Shown: positions 1 through 7,555 of the stretch, in pieces
How the letters are laid out: each line of letters begins with the position of its first letter
Numbering within the stretch: position 1 is the stretch's first letter
Source: CAYXVJ01 sp964558445
GTDB taxonomy: Bacteria > Bacillota > Clostridia > Saccharofermentanales > Fastidiosipilaceae
Assembly: GCA_964558445.1 (NCBI GenBank)
Contig: CAZLEA010000014.1
Coordinates: 1 to 38,285 of the forward strand
Reading direction: 5' to 3'
DNA length: 38,285 nucleotides
The notes under the pieces: model-generated
What the model was told of the DNA's origin: nothing
The model's database searches: none
Seen by the model: the letters and a program-made list of their open reading frames with translations, nothing else
Program-made: the position numbers and the translations under genes

Positions 1-229
1 ATATATATCTGATCGTAGCACAAAACTGAATATAGTTATACTATTTTGAGCAAATTCACAAATAAAGCTAAGCCATAACTCAAGCATGAGCAGTCATCTG
101 CCCTTACAAATGACAGCTCCTTGCGCCTCCTCGCTTGAGTCAATATACTAAGCAAGAAGATTCTATGTTTCTGTGGGATAGAGAATTTACTTCTAATTCT
201 ACCTTGGTCAAATATAAGGGTATTCAGAT

Positions 230-1204
230 ATGAGATACAGAAATCTAAGACTTCCCGTTATTCGCTTGTTGGTGCCGATCTTCTTACTAGGCGTTATCTT
301 GTCTGTTGGCTGTGCACCGATTTCCGAAGAAGAAACCGTAACGGAGACAAGCACAAACCGGCTAGATGATACTTCTACGCATCAACTCACGACTACTTCG
401 ACGACGGCTTCTACGACTACGACGACCGTAGCGACTACCAGCAAGTCTGAAGAAACGACCACGAGCACTCCCGTCCAGACAACAAGCTCGCCACCTGCAC
501 CAGAAGTAGATCGCTCGGCAAGCTATATCTATGAAGCGAATCCCGAGCTAACACCTGTCAACTATGATTCGCCGGCTCTGCTTCCTCCAAGCGAGGACAT
601 GGGGATGGATTATATCGATAGGATTACGTTTATCTGTGATTCACCCACTTATTGGATGTGGCCACACGGCCTGTTTAGCGACGGTGCCGACTCGAAACAA
701 ATCTGGACCGGACCTGAGGGCACTATGACTCTGGCCTACCAGGGTAGTTATGAGATTCTTGATCCTTACGATAAGGTGGAGCGCCCTATCAGAGATGTCG
801 TGGCCCTGCATCCTCCGGATATCCTGATAATCGCCCTGGGTATCAACGGTGTATCCTTCATGAATGAAACATATTTCACCGACGAATATGTAGACCTGGT
901 GACGGATATCCAAGAGATCAGCCCCGATACCATCATCATCCTCCAATCGATCTACCCAATTACCCACAAGTATAAGCACTACGGTAATATCACCAATCCC
1001 ATGATTACAGAAGCCAATAGCTGGATTATGGGCATCGCAGAGGAACTCGGTCTCCCCTATCTGGATACGATTTCTGTTCTACTAAACGATGAAGGTAACG
1101 CCAAGGATGAACTGCTGTTAGCTGACGGTCTACATCCCAATCGGGATGGATTGATCCTAATTCTGGATTACATCCGAACCCATGCTTATGTGGGAAACGA
1201 TTGA
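230..1204 (+). CDS. SGNH/GDSL-like hydrolase lipoprotein
   Basis: Predicted secreted lipoprotein of 324 aa with an SGNH-hydrolase-like C-terminal domain, possibly an esterase or acetylhydrolase acting on cell wall or extracellular glycans. Residues 11-27 are a hydrophobic signal followed by Cys28 in a poor lipobox (S-V-G-C). Residues 36-92 are a Thr/Ser-rich linker. In the catalytic domain, block I reads ICDSPT (Ser138 as presumed nucleophile, with Cys instead of the usual Gly of GDS), block III reads ALGING (residues 202-207, Asn206, where GxND is usual) and block V reads DGLHPN (Asp299, His302). The Ser, Asp and His are thus present but the surroundings deviate, so activity is uncertain. 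The ATG follows an AAGGG site by 9 nt. The gene stands alone; a hairpin lies behind it. No reliable promoter is seen in bases 1-229, which are AT-rich and otherwise featureless. Confidence 0.72.
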   Translation: MRYRNLRLPVIRLLVPIFLLGVILSVGCAPISEEETVTETSTNRLDDTSTHQLTTTSTTASTTTTTVATTSKSEETTTSTPVQTTSSPPAPEVDRSASYIYEANPELTPVNYDSPALLPPSEDMGMDYIDRITFICDSPTYWMWPHGLFSDGADSKQIWTGPEGTMTLAYQGSYEILDPYDKVERPIRDVVALHPPDILIIALGINGVSFMNETYFTDEYVDLVTDIQEISPDTIIILQSIYPITHKYKHYGNITNPMITEANSWIMGIAEELGLPYLDTISVLLNDEGNAKDELLLADGLHPNRDGLILILDYIRTHAYVGND

Positions 1205-1228
1205 GATCACTCGAATAAACAATTAAGG

Positions 1229-1248
1229 CCCACTCCTAATGGAGTGGA
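1229..1248 (-). terminator. hairpin between lipoprotein gene and tRNA-Leu
   Basis: CCACTCC and GGAGTGG form a 7-bp perfect stem around TAAT. Read on the minus strand it is followed by a T-rich stretch (CCTTAATTGTTTATT), so it most likely ends the tRNA-Leu transcript; it may also serve the convergent lipoprotein gene, though no T run follows on that side. Confidence 0.6.
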
Positions 1249-1260
1249 CCCTAATCATTC

Positions 1261-1347
1261 TGGTGCGGTCGACAGGACTTGAACCTGCACGGAGATTAAT
1301 CCATAGCGACCTCAACGCTACGTGTCTGCCAATTCCACCACGACCGC
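1261..1347 (-). tRNA. tRNA-Leu (anticodon GAG)
   Basis: Folds as a class II tRNA. The acceptor GCGGTCG pairs with CGACCGC, the anticodon stem TAGCG/CGCTA encloses the loop TTGAGGT (anticodon GAG), there is a long variable arm, and the T arm carries TTCAAGT. The discriminator is A and the CCA tail is encoded. It is monocistronic with its own consensus promoter just upstream. Confidence 0.95.
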
Positions 1348-1376
1348 AAGACGTGGCTGTCGTTTAAGACTTCGCT

Positions 1377-1404
1377 ATTATAGCATGCCCACATTTATTG
1401 TCAA
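1377..1404 (-). promoter_or_regulatory. promoter of tRNA-Leu
   Basis: TTGACA, 16 bp, TATAAT with an added TGC extended -10 (TGCTATAAT). The predicted start is near 1370, about 22 nt before the mature tRNA. Confidence 0.85.
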
Positions 1405-1453
1405 CAAATTATTAGGCGCTTGGCCACCCCTATTCCCTATTTCTGCATGATCC

Positions 1454-1473
1454 GCTATTCTCACGAGGATAGC
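1454..1473 (-). terminator. possible terminator of the ABC-2 operon
   Basis: GCTATTCT and AGGATAGC form an 8-bp stem (one G-U) around CACG, about 75 nt after the last permease stop. There is no T run, so the assignment is weak. The rest of the 1405-1547 gap holds nothing I recognise. Confidence 0.28.
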
Positions 1474-1547
1474 TGCATCTGTGAGCCTGAATTCTTCTAG
1501 TTTTGTGCATGTTCGCCCCTTAGCAAACCTGCACGATCGCAGCAGAC

Positions 1548-2324
1548 TCACGATCCGGTCGACTGATAACGCCTCATCCCAAACAAGAAGAACAGATAGC
1601 ACGGCACGAAGAAGAGCACGCCGACTAGCGGCAGCAGCATCAGATAACGATTGGTCGATCGCCCGACCAAGTAGAGTAGCGGGTAGTATTGGAAGAGCGC
1701 AATCGGCACGACGAAGGTCAAGAACTTCAGCACACCCTCACCGTAGATCGAAACCGGATACTTCGCAAACTCTCGACTCCCATCCGTGAAGATATTCATG
1801 AACTCGATCCCCTCGATCGTGAAGAAGCTGATCCCCGCATACAAGACAAACAGCGAACAGAATACGACGAAGCCGCCCACAAGCATCAGACAGAGCGTCA
1901 AGACCTTATCACCTGTCCACGTAACGCCGCTTCGTGGCAGCGCGTACACGAAGATCACCAAGCCCTGCAGGAAGCGCCCGAGCTTCGTAAATTCAAACGT
2001 CGATGACAGAACCTGGAACACCGCACTCCTCGGACGAAGCAAGATGCGGTCGAGGTCACCGCTTCGAATCAGACGCGGGAAGACATCGAAACCTCTGGCG
2101 ACAAGCTCTGCCGCCGAGAAGGACATCAAGACTACGGCGAAGGTCAAGAGCACCTCCTCGAAGCGGAAGCCATCCACCTCTTCGAAGCGATCGAACATGA
2201 AGTACACACCGACAAACGCCGTCGACGAGAGCAGGAACTGCCCCAGGGTCGTCATGATATAAGACGCCTTGTATTCCATCTGGCTCTTCCACTGCATCGC
2301 CACAAATCGCCAATATAGTCTCAT
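1548..2324 (-). CDS. ABC-2 family permease (second of pair)
   Basis: Integral membrane permease of 258 aa with about six hydrophobic segments, of the ABC-2 / former DUF990 type that works with a daunorubicin-resistance-like ATPase. It pairs with the permease gene just upstream; together with the ATPase they would form a complete exporter of unknown substrate. The start is set at the ATG at 2324, because GGAGG lies 5 nt before it while the in-frame codons further upstream lack a site. The start is one base after the stop of the preceding gene, so the two are translationally coupled. The middle of the protein has the RSGDLDR-LLRP segment typical of this family. The substrate cannot be read from sequence. 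Confidence 0.82.
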   Translation of the reverse strand: MRLYWRFVAMQWKSQMEYKASYIMTTLGQFLLSSTAFVGVYFMFDRFEEVDGFRFEEVLLTFAVVLMSFSAAELVARGFDVFPRLIRSGDLDRILLRPRSAVFQVLSSTFEFTKLGRFLQGLVIFVYALPRSGVTWTGDKVLTLCLMLVGGFVVFCSLFVLYAGISFFTIEGIEFMNIFTDGSREFAKYPVSIYGEGVLKFLTFVVPIALFQYYPLLYLVGRSTNRYLMLLPLVGVLFFVPCYLFFLFGMRRYQSTGS

Positions 2325-2325
2325 C

Positions 2326-3171
2326 TCAACCTCCCTGCACCACAACGCGCTTCAGAGCCTTGGCCATCAGCAGACGACCGCTCCCCCAGAAGACAAGCAG
2401 CCACAGCAGCTGCAGCCCGAGCACCCGAAGCAGATCCTGTCCACTGTGTTGTCCGACATAGATCAGAAACGGTGTACTCTGTACGGAAGCAAAGGGCAAC
2501 AACATCACCACTTCTCGCACCCCATCCGGGAAGAACGGCAGGGGGATAATTGCACCCGCGAAGAACTCGAACGTCGAAGCCAGCAAGATCCGAAGCCCCC
2601 TCGCCGACAGCGTGAAGAAGGCCGTGATATAGACCAACATGGAAATGGAGATCAAGAGGCAGAAGCCCAGCAGCATCGAGACAAGCGTCAAAAGCAGATG
2701 CAGAGGGCTCGCAGGCAGGCTAAGTCCATAGGGAGACGGCAACAGTGCTGCAACCGCCAGGATCGGCAGACAGCGCAGCAGGACGCGGGATAGCCGTACA
2801 GCCATGTTCTTGACGAACCACATGGTATAGAGATCAAGCGGTCGACAGAGCTCATAGGCGATCGATCCCGAGAGTATCCCCTCGAAGATCTCTTCATCGA
2901 AGTACCACGCCATGAACATCGCCAAGAACGCTTGCTGCAGCCATAGATATGAGCTGAGCTGTTCGAACGGCATCGGGAAGTTCTCCGAGCCCGATCGATG
3001 GAACGCACGAAACAAGAGAATCGCCAGCATACCCCAGGCGAATTGGGTCAAGACCCCCGCCCAGGCAGCCGAGCGGTACTGCAGACCCGCACTGAATCGA
3101 ATCCGGAAGAACGACAAGTATTTCTTGGCGGACTGCCACAGCGACTTCACAGGCGCTCTGCCGGCACTCAT
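2326..3171 (-). CDS. ABC-2 family permease (first of pair)
   Basis: Membrane permease of 281 aa with about six transmembrane segments and a cytoplasmic N-terminus of some 35 residues (KKYLSFFRIRFSAGLQYRSA). It carries the EGILSGSIAYELCRPLDLY segment that matches the equivalent loop of the partner permease, so the two look like diverged copies forming a heterodimeric channel. Its ATG overlaps the TGA of the ATPase gene (ATGA), which ties their translation together. The ATPase, permease, permease order is the common arrangement of this exporter family. The substrate is unknown; drug, lipid or peptide export are all possible. Confidence 0.82.
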   Translation of the reverse strand: MSAGRAPVKSLWQSAKKYLSFFRIRFSAGLQYRSAAWAGVLTQFAWGMLAILLFRAFHRSGSENFPMPFEQLSSYLWLQQAFLAMFMAWYFDEEIFEGILSGSIAYELCRPLDLYTMWFVKNMAVRLSRVLLRCLPILAVAALLPSPYGLSLPASPLHLLLTLVSMLLGFCLLISISMLVYITAFFTLSARGLRILLASTFEFFAGAIIPLPFFPDGVREVVMLLPFASVQSTPFLIYVGQHSGQDLLRVLGLQLLWLLVFWGSGRLLMAKALKRVVVQGG

Positions 3172-3956
3172 ATTTGATATTCCTTGTACAAGGAGACCAC
3201 CGCTTGATCGATCTGCTCGCCCGAGCGCTTGAGGTCCGAGAGCGTGCCATCCATCAGAATATGACCGCGCCCGATCAAGATGATGCGCTCTGTCAGCGCC
3301 TCGATATCTTGCATATCGTGTGTTGTGAGAATCACCGTCGTCTTATTCTCGCGGTTGATCGTGCGGATGAAATCACGCACGGCAAGCTTCGACACGGCAT
3401 CAAGTCCGATTGTCGGCTCGTCCAGGAACAAGATCTTCGGGCTGTGAAGCAGTGAGGCCGCAATCTCGCAGCGCATCCTCTGGCCCAGCGACAGCTGTCT
3501 CGCCGGTGTCCTGATGATCTCGCCTAGATCCAGCAGCTCGGTCAATTGATCAAGCGTGCGCTTGTAAGCTGCCTCATCGACGCGGTAGATATCTCTGAGT
3601 AGCGAGAAGCTATCGATCACAGGCACATCCCACCAGAGCTGAGAGCGCTGGCCGAAGACGACGCCGATCTCTTGGACGTGCTTCGTTCGCTCCTTCCACG
3701 GCACATAGCCGTTGATCCGGCAGCTCCCGCTGTCGGGCGTCAGAATCCCGCTCATGATCTTGATCGTGCTGCTCTTCCCCGCCCCGTTCGGCCCGATGTA
3801 GCCGACCATCTCGCCCTCGTTGATACGAAACGAGACATTGTCGAGTGCTTGAATCGTCTCATACTCCTTGTGGACGAGCGACTTCAATGCGGCCCCGAAG
3901 CCCTCACCGCGGCGTGCTACCTGGAACTGCTTACTGATCCCCTCGAGTTCTATCAT
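3168..3956 (-). CDS. ABC transporter ATP-binding protein
   Basis: Cytoplasmic ATPase of 262 aa that would power the two ABC-2 permeases encoded after it. Walker A is GPNGAGKSS, the signature is LSLGQRMR, Walker B is ILFLDEPT with the catalytic Glu, and the switch is LTTHDM, so all ATPase residues are present. The LSLGQRMRCE form and the N-terminal insertion before the Walker A (LKSLVHKEYETIQALDNVSF) fit the group that pairs with former-DUF990 permeases. The start at 3956 is chosen because GGAGG sits 7 nt before it; the longer reading would begin inside the terminator hairpin of the upstream gene. No promoter fits between that hairpin (3979) and the start, so the operon may depend on readthrough or on a promoter inside the preceding gene. 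Confidence 0.9.
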   Translation of the reverse strand: MIELEGISKQFQVARRGEGFGAALKSLVHKEYETIQALDNVSFRINEGEMVGYIGPNGAGKSSTIKIMSGILTPDSGSCRINGYVPWKERTKHVQEIGVVFGQRSQLWWDVPVIDSFSLLRDIYRVDEAAYKRTLDQLTELLDLGEIIRTPARQLSLGQRMRCEIAASLLHSPKILFLDEPTIGLDAVSKLAVRDFIRTINRENKTTVILTTHDMQDIEALTERIILIGRGHILMDGTLSDLKRSGEQIDQAVVSLYKEYQI

Positions 3957-3978
3957 CGGAATACCTCCGCAATCGGCC

Positions 3979-4014
3979 AAAAAGAGACCCTACCATCAAT
4001 TGGTAAGGTCTCTT
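3979..4014 (-). terminator. intrinsic terminator after the wall hydrolase
   Basis: AAGAGACC/GGTCTCTT (8 bp), one mismatch, then TACCA/TGGTA (5 bp) around a 5-nt loop, followed on the minus strand by five T. It ends the 4049-5449 gene and lies only 23 bp before the ABC ATPase start. Confidence 0.85.
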
Positions 4015-4048
4015 ATGCAACTAGTGATTCACTCGTCTTGCTACAATT

Positions 4049-5449
4049 CTACTTCGAGAAGAATAGCACGTTCTGATACGTTCTTGCAATGGTCAGGCTC
4101 TGGAACCAGGGCGAGGCCGCATAGGCGTAGTCCGTACAGAAGTAGATGACGTTCCTGCCGAAGACCGTGGCGCCGTTCAAGGCATCCAGAGCGGCTTGGC
4201 GCTGGGTGGCTGTCGGTGTCTTGGTCTTCCATACACCGGTCATGTAGGGCGTGAACTGATTGTTCGCCGTGAGCACACCGTTGAGGTTACCCCAGCTACC
4301 TGTAAACACGCGGTTCACCATGGTCTGGGCGATCATGAGAGAGCCCTCATAGCTCCAGTTCGAACCGGCTTCGGCTGCGACCATACGCAGATACATATCC
4401 AGCGTATAGGCATCGACATAACCCACGACCGTGTTCATGCCGCCATCGGGTGCCGGTGTCGGCGGGACGGGGGTTGCGGTCGGGACAGGCGTAGCAGTCG
4501 GAGCAGGCGTCGCCGTCGGGACAGGGGTTGCCGTCGGAGCAGGCGTCGCCGTCGGGACAGGCGTCGCCGTCGGGACAGGCGTTGCCGTCGGAGCAGGCGT
4601 GGCTGTCGGTGCTACCGTCGGGATTGGCGTGGCCGTCGGATCCGCTTCGGTTGCAGGCGGTGTCGGTGTTGCTTCTTGCGTCGGAGACGGTAATCTGCTT
4701 ACTTCGTCACCGGATGAAGAGGGTGTCTGCAACTCTGTAACGTTGTTACCGATCGTCGTAGACGTACCGATTACGCCCTTCTTGACAAACGGAAGCGGAG
4801 CCAGGTCGCCTTCTGTGGCTGTCGTGGCATCGTACGAGAAGTATTCGGTGATCTCTTCGTCGGAAATAGCAGTGATGGTGTCTTCGCTGGGCAGATAAAC
4901 GGATGTACCCACGGGAAGTGTTTCTTCAATCAGGTCGGAATTAACATAGCTGAGAACTCTGGTGAGAGATGCGTCTCCGTAGATTCTCAACGCGATATCC
5001 TTGAATGTTTGGTCGCTGTTACCTGTGACCCGGTACAAACTCGGGAGAGTAATACCCGAACGATTCAATAATCCGTCATCTCGCTCGAGGACATCCACAA
5101 GGGAATTGCCCGTGTTCGTATCTGATTGGCTACCGGCCGTGCCGGCGCTGTTCTGCTTGCTTGTATCGTCGCCCTTGTTAAGGTAGTCAGCCTGATCTGA
5201 CGGTTCACGATCGATAATGGTCAGGGTTCTATCATCCGGAGATGTACTTGGTTTCTGCATTCCGGTTCCCTGTGCAGCCAATACTATGGCTACGACCGCC
5301 ACGAGGGCAGTCAAACGGATAGCGGGGTCTCGATAAGTGGGTCGTCGTTTCCGAACGACAGGTCTTAACTTCTCCCCTATGAATGTACCGAGTTTACTCA
5401 GTAATCCACTACTGTTCCGCTTCTGGAATTCAGGTTCAGATCGTTTCAA
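4049..5449 (-). CDS. membrane-anchored LysM and SleB-like cell wall hydrolase
   Basis: Predicted envelope protein of 466 aa. From the start chosen here it has a short basic cytoplasmic part, one transmembrane segment at about 42-60, an acidic spacer, a LysM-like domain at about 137-188 (FKDIALRIYGD, PVGTSVYLPS), a Thr/Pro/Ala stalk of repeated ATPVPT/ATPAPT units at about 256-332, and a C-terminal Hydrolase_2-like domain (about 340-460) with the MVAAEAGSNWSYEG and VNRV motifs of the SleB/CwlJ family. It probably binds and cuts or remodels peptidoglycan. The start is taken as TTG at 5449, since GGAGG lies 5 nt before it. A longer frame opens at an ATG at 5581, but a strong extended -10 lies inside that extension and no ribosome site precedes it. 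SleB-like domains occur outside sporulation too, so a germination role is not implied. Confidence 0.78.
   Translation of the reverse strand: MKRSEPEFQKRNSSGLLSKLGTFIGEKLRPVVRKRRPTYRDPAIRLTALVAVVAIVLAAQGTGMQKPSTSPDDRTLTIIDREPSDQADYLNKGDDTSKQNSAGTAGSQSDTNTGNSLVDVLERDDGLLNRSGITLPSLYRVTGNSDQTFKDIALRIYGDASLTRVLSYVNSDLIEETLPVGTSVYLPSEDTITAISDEEITEYFSYDATTATEGDLAPLPFVKKGVIGTSTTIGNNVTELQTPSSSGDEVSRLPSPTQEATPTPPATEADPTATPIPTVAPTATPAPTATPVPTATPVPTATPAPTATPVPTATPAPTATPVPTATPVPPTPAPDGGMNTVVGYVDAYTLDMYLRMVAAEAGSNWSYEGSLMIAQTMVNRVFTGSWGNLNGVLTANNQFTPYMTGVWKTKTPTATQRQAALDALNGATVFGRNVIYFCTDYAYAASPWFQSLTIARTYQNVLFFSK
4461..4640 (-). repeat. 18-bp tandem repeat coding the Thr/Pro stalk
   Basis: About ten degenerate copies of an 18-bp unit; on the plus strand each reads roughly GTCGCCGTCGGGACAGGC. 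It encodes alternating TATPVP and TATPAP hexapeptides. The unit is in frame, so copy-number change would lengthen or shorten the stalk without a frameshift. The antisense reading gives a long Val/Gly frame that is only a by-product. Confidence 0.85.
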
Positions 5450-5463
5450 AATGACCTCCATGA

Positions 5464-5481
5464 ATTCGTCTGAAGACGAAT
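5464..5481. repeat. perfect palindrome in the wall-hydrolase leader
   Basis: ATTCGTCT, two bases, AGACGAAT. As RNA it would form a 7-bp stem with a 4-nt loop ending 4 nt before the GGAGG of the TTG start, so it could hide or present the ribosome site; as DNA it could be an operator. Confidence 0.5.
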
Positions 5482-5546
5482 CTGCCAGTTCTTTATGTTT
5501 CGCATTTGTTACAAAATTGTTACCTGCGAACATCTGGCAAGAAGCT

Positions 5547-5555
5547 ATTATATCA
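5547..5555 (-). promoter_or_regulatory. extended -10 promoter of the wall hydrolase
   Basis: TGATATAAT is a perfect TGnTATAAT extended -10; there is no good -35. A start near 5540 gives a leader of about 90 nt before the TTG codon, with the palindrome inside it. Confidence 0.5.
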
Positions 5556-5654
5556 CGCTCCCTCGGGATGAAGTCCAGCATTTATCTCAAAAATTCACAT
5601 ATGGCTTAATCTTGCCACTTCATTTTGATGTTTAAATTAGTAATAAAACCCAAA

Positions 5655-5679
5655 TTTAACATTTATTAACTATGTTAAA
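5655..5679. repeat. inverted repeat, possible operator
   Basis: Perfect 8-bp arms TTTAACAT and ATGTTAAA separated by 9 bp in an AT-rich background. It is not a Rex box, whose arms are separated by 4. The function is unknown. Confidence 0.35.
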
Positions 5680-5856
5680 ATAATCATGTAAAGCCCTGTC
5701 GTTACAGGAATTTTACGCAATATGGCGCATCTGAGTGGACGAATCGAGCCGATTTCCATTCCCTAATTCGAGTTCTTCTTGCCCTGATCTATCTCTCGGG
5801 ATCGACCTGTCCGGATGCTCTTCGTAGCATATGCCCGCGCTGTTTCGTGTCTCCTA

Positions 5857-5865
5857 TGAGATAAT
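5857..5865 (+). promoter_or_regulatory. possible promoter of the thioredoxin-like gene
   Basis: TGAGATAAT resembles an extended -10 (TGnGATAAT) with no clear -35. It would start transcription near 5872, about 50 nt before the start codon. Confidence 0.33.
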
Positions 5866-5923
5866 GTGGGGCAGCAGATTTACGCTACTTATTTGATAGA
5901 TAGAAAGCATAAGAGGATTACCC

Positions 5924-6187
5924 ATGAAGCAAATCAAGATGTTTATGTTCGATTCTTGCCCCCATTGTAAACTGGCCTTGAAGGTCATGAAGGAACTGGA
6001 GGCCGAGAACCCGGACTACGCCAAGCTCGATATAGTGATGATCAACGAGCAGAAGCAGCCGGAGATCGCCGATCAATACGATTACTGGTATGTTCCCACC
6101 TACTATGTCGGCGACGACAAGGTCCACGAGGGGCATGCGGAGAAGAGCGATGTCAAGAAGGTGTTTGATCTCGCGCTCCAGGGCTAA
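5924..6187 (+). CDS. thioredoxin/glutaredoxin-like protein with CPHC motif
   Basis: Small cytosolic redox protein of 87 aa with a thioredoxin fold. The active site Cys12-Pro-His-Cys15 follows the first strand (KMFMFDS), and WYVPTYYVGDD supplies the cis-Pro (VPT) strand. CPHC is the DsbA/glutaredoxin-type motif, which usually means an oxidising or disulfide-exchanging role rather than classical thioredoxin (CGPC). The length fits stand-alone glutaredoxin-like proteins. GAGG lies 7 nt before the ATG. It is monocistronic and ends at a strong hairpin shared with the convergent phosphofructokinase gene. The partner is unknown. Confidence 0.85.
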   Translation: MKQIKMFMFDSCPHCKLALKVMKELEAENPDYAKLDIVMINEQKQPEIADQYDYWYVPTYYVGDDKVHEGHAEKSDVKKVFDLALQG

Positions 6188-6215
6188 GCATAGCGGCGAA
6201 GAGAATAACGAAGAG

Positions 6216-6259
6216 GAAGAGGGTGCAAGTACGATCAACGTCGTACCTGCACCCTCTTC
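6216..6259. terminator. long bidirectional hairpin
   Basis: A 12-bp perfect stem (GAAGAGGGTGCA with its complement), one A/C mismatch, then 6 bp (GTACGA/TCGTAC) and a 6-nt loop. It lies between two convergent genes. Flanking T runs are poor on both sides, so it may act partly as an RNA 3' end stabiliser. Confidence 0.6.
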
Positions 6260-6301
6260 ATATATAGGTATATTAATAGGCTTATACTTCGGTAGATCAC
6301 G

Positions 6302-6335
6302 CAACAAACAGAATCCATGCAATTCTAGTTTGTTG
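6302..6335 (-). terminator. possible hairpin at the 3' end of pfk
   Basis: CAACAAAC-AGAAT pairs with ATTCT-A-GTTTGTTG (13 bp, one bulge), 7 nt after the stop of the phosphofructokinase gene. No T run follows. Confidence 0.33.
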
Positions 6336-6341
6336 TTCCGA

Positions 6342-7421
6342 CTAATCGCCAAACGAGATGCCGGTCATCTTGGCCGCCCGCACTACGTCGTTATCAAGCG
6401 GGACACTCTTGAGCTTCCCTGCCACATCTTCGAGCGGAACCGCTACCATCTCGTTCTCCTGGATGGCGACCATGTAACCGAACTCACCGGCTAGAATCAG
6501 CTCAGCGCCCTTCGTGCCGCAGCGAGTCGCGAGAACACGGTCATAGGGCACCGGCGTGCCACCGCGCTGGAAGTGTCCCGGCACGGTTACGCGTACTTCT
6601 TGGTCCATCATCTCGTTTAGCTTGGCGGCAAGCTCGTAGGCTTGGGACGGATAGGGCGACTCCTCTTGGTATCTCTTGCGATCCTTCTTCGACATCTGAT
6701 GGACCTCTTCGCTCATCGCGCCCTCTGCCATCGCAATAATCGAGAACTTCTTCTTCTGATGCGAGCGAACATTCAAGGCTTCTACGATCCGATCGACGCT
6801 ATACGGGATCTCGGGCAGCAAGATGATATCCGCACCGCCTGCTACACCGGCATAGAGCGTGAGCCAACCTACCTTGTGACCCATCAGTTCGATAACAAAG
6901 ATCCGTCCGTGCGACGTCGCCGTCGTATGAATTCCATCGATGACCTGTGTTGCGATATCGACGGCACTCTGGAAGCCAAATGTCTTGTCCGTGCCCCACA
7001 GATCGTTGTCGATCGTCTTGGGCAGGGAGATCACGTTGAGACCGTTCTGCTTCAGGAGATTGGCCGTCTTGTGCGTCCCGTTGCCACCGAGGACGACGAG
7101 GCAGTCCAATTCTAGGCTGTAGTAGGTATCGATCATGGCCTGGAGGCGCGTATAGGGGCTTCCCTCTCTGACCGGCAGGTCCATCTCCTTGAACGGCATA
7201 CGACTCGTGCCGAGTATCGTACCTCCGAGGGTCAAGACACCGGAGAAGTCCGCCGACTCCATCATGCGATAGTGCTTCTCGATGAGCCCCTTGTAGCCAT
7301 CTAGGAAGCCGATGACTTCCACATCGTCTCGGCTCTCAAACAAGCCCTTGGCCACACCGCGCATCGCTGCATTGAGACCCTGACAGTCTCCGCCGCTGGT
7401 TAACATACCGACTCGTAACAT
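6342..7421 (-). CDS. pfkA: 6-phosphofructokinase (GGNG type)
   Basis: Glycolytic enzyme that phosphorylates fructose 6-phosphate; 359 aa, cytosolic. It has the N-terminal nucleotide loop LTSGGDCQGLNA (residues 7-18), the donor-site motif GGNGT (112-116), PKTIDND (134-140, Asp138 being the catalytic base) and ELMGHKVGW for sugar phosphate binding. Gly115 rather than Asp is the residue associated with ATP use, whereas Lys135 in PKTIDND is found in pyrophosphate-type and mixed group III enzymes. It therefore looks like a clostridial group III ATP-type enzyme. The start at 7421 follows AAGGAGG by 7 nt; an upstream frame extension lacks a ribosome site. No convincing promoter is seen. A second, pyrophosphate-type paralogue lies at 18471-19715. 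Family assignment is sure, donor less so. Confidence 0.92.
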   Translation of the reverse strand: MLRVGMLTSGGDCQGLNAAMRGVAKGLFESRDDVEVIGFLDGYKGLIEKHYRMMESADFSGVLTLGGTILGTSRMPFKEMDLPVREGSPYTRLQAMIDTYYSLELDCLVVLGGNGTHKTANLLKQNGLNVISLPKTIDNDLWGTDKTFGFQSAVDIATQVIDGIHTTATSHGRIFVIELMGHKVGWLTLYAGVAGGADIILLPEIPYSVDRIVEALNVRSHQKKKFSIIAMAEGAMSEEVHQMSKKDRKRYQEESPYPSQAYELAAKLNEMMDQEVRVTVPGHFQRGGTPVPYDRVLATRCGTKGAELILAGEFGYMVAIQENEMVAVPLEDVAGKLKSVPLDNDVVRAAKMTGISFGD

Positions 7422-7487
7422 CTTATGCCCTCCTTCTTCATATCTTGATTCTAACCGATCGACCGTCAAATAGAAATCCGAATGTGC

Positions 7488-7522
7488 GATTCGTTACGGA
7501 TTTTGCGGCACTTCAACGAATC
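7488..7522. repeat. inverted repeat upstream of pfk
   Basis: GATTCGTT and AACGAATC form 8-bp arms separated by 19 bp, in the 267-bp gap between pfk and the divergent exporter genes. It could be a leader hairpin or an operator for either gene. Confidence 0.35.
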
Positions 7523-7555
7523 ACTTAAATAAACAAGTTTTTGGTCTAAGATGGC

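Larger units (their letters stand above)
5582..5923. other. 342-bp AT-rich intergenic region
   Basis: Lies between the divergent wall hydrolase and thioredoxin-like genes. It holds an inverted repeat TTTAACAT-9-ATGTTAAA at 5655-5679, which could be an operator, and a possible extended -10 for the thioredoxin-like gene near 5860. I see no open frame or RNA family in the remaining 150 bp of mixed composition. Confidence 0.4.

Noticed and set aside
2269..2793. 174-codon plus-strand frame opposite the ABC-2 permeases
   Set aside because: Gln/Arg-rich antisense reading across two overlapping minus-strand membrane genes, with no start signals.
4461..4640. CRISPR array
   Set aside because: Regular repeats, but the unit is 18 bp, contiguous without unique spacers, and in frame with a protein.
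4431..4898. 155-codon Val/Gly-rich frame on the plus strand
   Set aside because: It is the antisense reading of the 18-bp Thr/Pro repeat and its flanks; the repetitive VAVGAG pattern is a by-product.
5655..5679. Second Rex box
   Set aside because: The arms resemble half of a Rex site but are separated by 9 rather than 4 bp and lack the TTGTTAA form.
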